DNA of 64,000 nucleotides, from the NCBI RefSeq assembly GCF_003144195.1, contig NW_020290012.1, forward strand, positions 186,001 to 250,000, in the 5' to 3' direction. A program made the translations under genes and the position numbers. Below, piece after piece: positions 61,241-64,000 of this stretch. Numbering within the stretch: position 1 is the stretch's first letter; each line of letters opens with the position of its first letter. The DNA is from Ceraceosorus guamensis (Eukaryota; Basidiomycota; Exobasidiomycetes; Ceraceosorales; Ceraceosoraceae). Below the pieces are notes generated by a model. That model had not been told where the DNA came from, searched no databases, and was given only the letters and a program-made list of their open reading frames with translations.

Positions 61241-64000
61241 ATGTCGCACGATGCGCACAGTCTCGACATTCCCGCCCTGGATCCAAGTCAACCTCGGTCC
61301 ATCTCTATACAGGCGAGAGCAAGCGCGAATACGTTCGCTGGCTCGTCGCATGTACTTGACCGGACACCTTCAGGCCTGAGCGGTCTACCTCAGCTGCTCG
61401 CGATCTCGAGTCTGGCCCAGCCTAAAGGCGCGTTCAATCCAGAAGAGCTTTCCGATGTGTTTCATCTGCCTTTGCCTGGGGATGGCAGCACGCAGCGGCG
61501 TCTTACAGATTATGCGCCTACACCTCCACTGACTCCACCAGAGGAAGGAAGATCACCTCCGCGCATCTGGAGCTGGGACTCGGACGAGCGACTTGTCGAG
61601 CCTTTTCTCAGCGATCGCATGGTCAACGAGCGAGATGCCTCAACGGCAGAGGCTCTCGCACTAGTGTGAGTGATACACTTGTTCGAGGCTTATTCGCCAC
61701 GAACTGATGCAGTGCTCATGTTTCCTCTCGAATCTCACCCTTGACAGGCTCGCAAAGTATGACCACGCCGGACCATCTTCCAGCAGCGATGCGTCTTTCG
61801 CTCCGGCACATTCACAAGAAAGTGTCAGGGAATCGCTAGAGCTGGCTCTTGCTTCGCATGCCTCGACTCACTTTGCCTGGGATGCAGACAAAGCAAGATT
61901 CGTCTGGCGACTAACACACGATCGAAGGGTACGCGCCTCAGCTGCGAATGGCAAGGGCAAGTCGCGAAGCGTGGATGGCATCACTGAGTGGATCGGCGAG
62001 GAGCGCATCCACGGATACACGGCTTCAACTTCTAAAGCTATTGCAGCCCCCTTTCTAGAGATTGGTGCACTGCGGCGCAGAATTGAGCTTCGCTTGGAGG
62101 AATTGAGCGTCAGCACGGATGTGCCGATTCCAGAAGTGTTTGCGCTTGCTGCTGCAATCCGGCAGGTGGTTGAATGGCTGGGAAACGAACTCGAAGGGAG
62201 GATCAAGGAGAACGATATCTCGATGGAGAGCTCGCGCTTGGACGTACCTCGCCGTATATTGGCATCCCTTTCGATGGCGTTGGCCTGCGTAAGTCCACAC
62301 GTCTGACCATTCGCTCCATTCACAAATTGGCTTACTTGGCGCGATTACTCGACCCTCATCGATAGGATGTTGTCCGCAAGCCGCCCTTTCCCTCGTTCGG
62401 CGTCTGGTGCAACGTACAAGACATTCAATCACAGCCCTCGCAGCTTGCGGCAAATTTACTGGGAAGATTGTATGCAGAAGCCGAAGCTCAACTGACTGCT
62501 GGTGATGCTCTCAGCGCCGCTGCTTTGGCATTTGTCTTGGAACAAGTGAGCAAGACGTGGAGGGCAGACGTGGCAGCTTGGATCGGTTGGCCGGGTTCGT
62601 CGGCTCGAGAGGAGATGTACCTGGGAAGCGACGGGGTTTTCGAGCCATGGACAGGAGCGGAAATCAGGTGGAGTAGGGATACAAGGGGAGAACTCGATGT
62701 CGGATACGAGGTGAGTGGGATTAGCTTGTGATTTACATGATCTCCAAGCTGATGGCGTGTCGGATTCCTGGCGCAGCTCCGACTTCGTCGAGTTCCTTAC
62801 TTTCTTCCTGCCGCTTGTGCCAGAGATTTGCTGGAAGGTGGCAGAGCATTACGTCTTCTTCGCAAAGCTGCACCATCAGGACACCCTTTGCTATCCTATA
62901 TGCAGACCGCCTCTAAGCATACCCTGCCAGCTCCAAGCTGGCTCTGGTCCAAAGCTGATTATGATCGACACCAGGACCGACTACTGTCCGAGATTGCACA
63001 CCTCAAACGCAGCATAGCTCATTGGCGGCATGGTCGAATAAGGCACGCCTCCCCGTCCCGGCCCTCAAGCCCGGCCACTATTCCAACCAACGATGTGGCT
63101 GGTCTGGCGGAACACGCAGCCCTCCAAGAAGCTCCAAAAGCAGGGCGTGATGTAGCCTGGTCCGCGACTCATGCATCGCTCGAACGAGCTCTGAAGCTCT
63201 TCGATCAGACGCCAGGCTCTTCTCTGCCGAGCCTGAAATCAGATGATGTACATCTACCGCCGGCACTAGCAGGCGACGAGGACGTCAGCACAGGCAACCC
63301 TGTCGCGGAGACTTCTTCGCTCCTTACACACCTGGGGCATGCCGCTCAGGCGTCGGATGGACAGCGCAACGACTTTGCCCTATCTGTCTCTATCGTCATA
63401 TACGACAGCTACATTTCCCCAATGCTCGAATGGTCCCGACTTCTCAACTCTGCTCTGCTAAGCTGCTACTTCCGCGATTTTGGCTTGACGACTTACCTCG
63501 AGACATGCCGGCAATTCCTTTTGCTTGGTGACGCAAGCTTTCTCAGTCGTGTGTCGATGGTGCTTTTTGAGCAGGGTGATGAGTCTGGAACGTTGGAAGA
63601 GGGCTGGTCTCCGGGCTTGGGCAGAATCCTCAATGTCGACGAAGCGTGGCCTCCCGGCAGACCCGAGATCCGATCAAAGCTCAACGCTAGCGTGGTCGAA
63701 TCCCTCGCTGACCTCAGAAGACCTCACGAGGAAAGGGGAGAAAGCAGTGCCGAAGCTCGGGCTCTCAGCGATCTCGATGCGAGATTGTCCTTCGCTTTCG
63801 TCCAACCCGATGACCTGCTGAAGGGCAAGAGAAATAAGCGTAGCTGGCAGGACAAGCACTGTGAGATCGATGCATCTATAGCCTCCATGTTACGCGCGCT
63901 GACTATATCCATTCTTCCAGCAATCGATGGACTTGATTGGTTGGTGAGTCGCCGAGACTGTCGTATCCGTGCTCGCTGTCCTTGTGTCTCATTTGCATAG
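61241..64000 (+). CDS. Gamma-tubulin complex component (GCP family), 5' part
   Basis: GCP proteins assemble with gamma-tubulin to nucleate microtubules at the spindle pole body. Exons 61241-61665, 61748-62288, 62366-62710 and 62777-63943 are read, 826 residues so far, all in frame. After a disordered leader the N-terminal grip region reads PEVFALAAAIRQVVEWLGNE, LLGRLYAEAEAQL and WIGWPGSS. The LRRVPYFLPAACARDLLEGG stretch, then RALRLLRKA, corresponds to the P-F-...-GK motif of the family. The C-terminal grip domain starts at YDSYISPMLEWSRLLNSALL and continues CYFRDFGLTTYLETCRQFLL, LGDASFLSRVSMVLFE. The long inserts suggest a GCP5/GCP6 (Alp16/Mod21) type rather than Spc97/Spc98. A donor at 63944 opens an intron; the window's last bases are catag, so the intron may end exactly at 64000. 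The gene is cut by the window edge. Confidence 0.88.

Overview
The window is nuclear DNA of a basidiomycete fungus, most likely a member of Ustilaginomycotina (smut fungi and their yeast relatives). The genes have many short GT-AG introns of about 40 to 150 nt, often with a CTGAC or CTAAT branch-point-like string just before the acceptor. The proteins are typically fungal, and gene-poor gaps carry a dispersed ATTCGTGA/TCACGAAT motif that I associate with smut genomes. The intron density (11 exons in the RBBP4-type gene) is higher than in the intron-poor Ustilago type, so a different lineage of the subphylum is likely. This placement is an inference. No mobile-element genes, rRNA, tRNA or CRISPR arrays were found.

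Layout. 0.8-1.3 kb: LSM8 (+). 1.8-3.7 kb: DUF218 membrane protein (-). 5.2-7.6 kb: secreted protein with a degenerate M23-like fold (+). 8.0-9.3 kb: SEC4/Rab8 GTPase (-), divergent from ERF4 (+, 10.2-11.0 kb), a subunit of the Ras palmitoyltransferase. 13.7-14.5 kb: prenylated ubiquitin-fold protein (+). 14.9-15.8 kb: phenolic acid decarboxylase (-). 17.6-19.8 kb: RBBP4/HAT2-type histone-binding WD40 protein (+). 21.8-24.7 kb: Hpc2/ubinuclein HIRA-complex subunit (+). 25.2-28.5 kb: BRCT-domain protein (-). 30.6-33.2 kb: R2R3-type Myb factor (-).

33.2-39.6 kb is a gene-poor island with one doubtful gene. 39.6-41.3 kb: disordered nuclear-type protein of unknown function (-). 42.2-43.7 kb: bZIP factor (-). 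43.7-48.5 kb: second gene-poor island. 48.5-50.1 kb: zinc-finger/G-patch protein (+). 50.3-51.9 kb: FAD monooxygenase (-). 52.6-56.6 kb: large membrane-anchored coiled-coil protein (-). 58.3-60.7 kb: leucine-rich-repeat protein (-). 61.2 kb to the end: gamma-tubulin complex component (+), cut by the window edge inside or at the end of an intron.

Most genes are housekeeping: mRNA decay and splicing (LSM8), secretion (SEC4), Ras lipidation (ERF4), histone deposition (RBBP4-type and ubinuclein, neighbours here), DNA repair (BRCT) and microtubule nucleation. The phenolic acid decarboxylase and the FAD monooxygenase are the accessory metabolic genes and would fit handling of plant phenolics. Exon boundaries were worked out by hand from reading frame, splice sites and family similarity. 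No alignment or transcript evidence was available.
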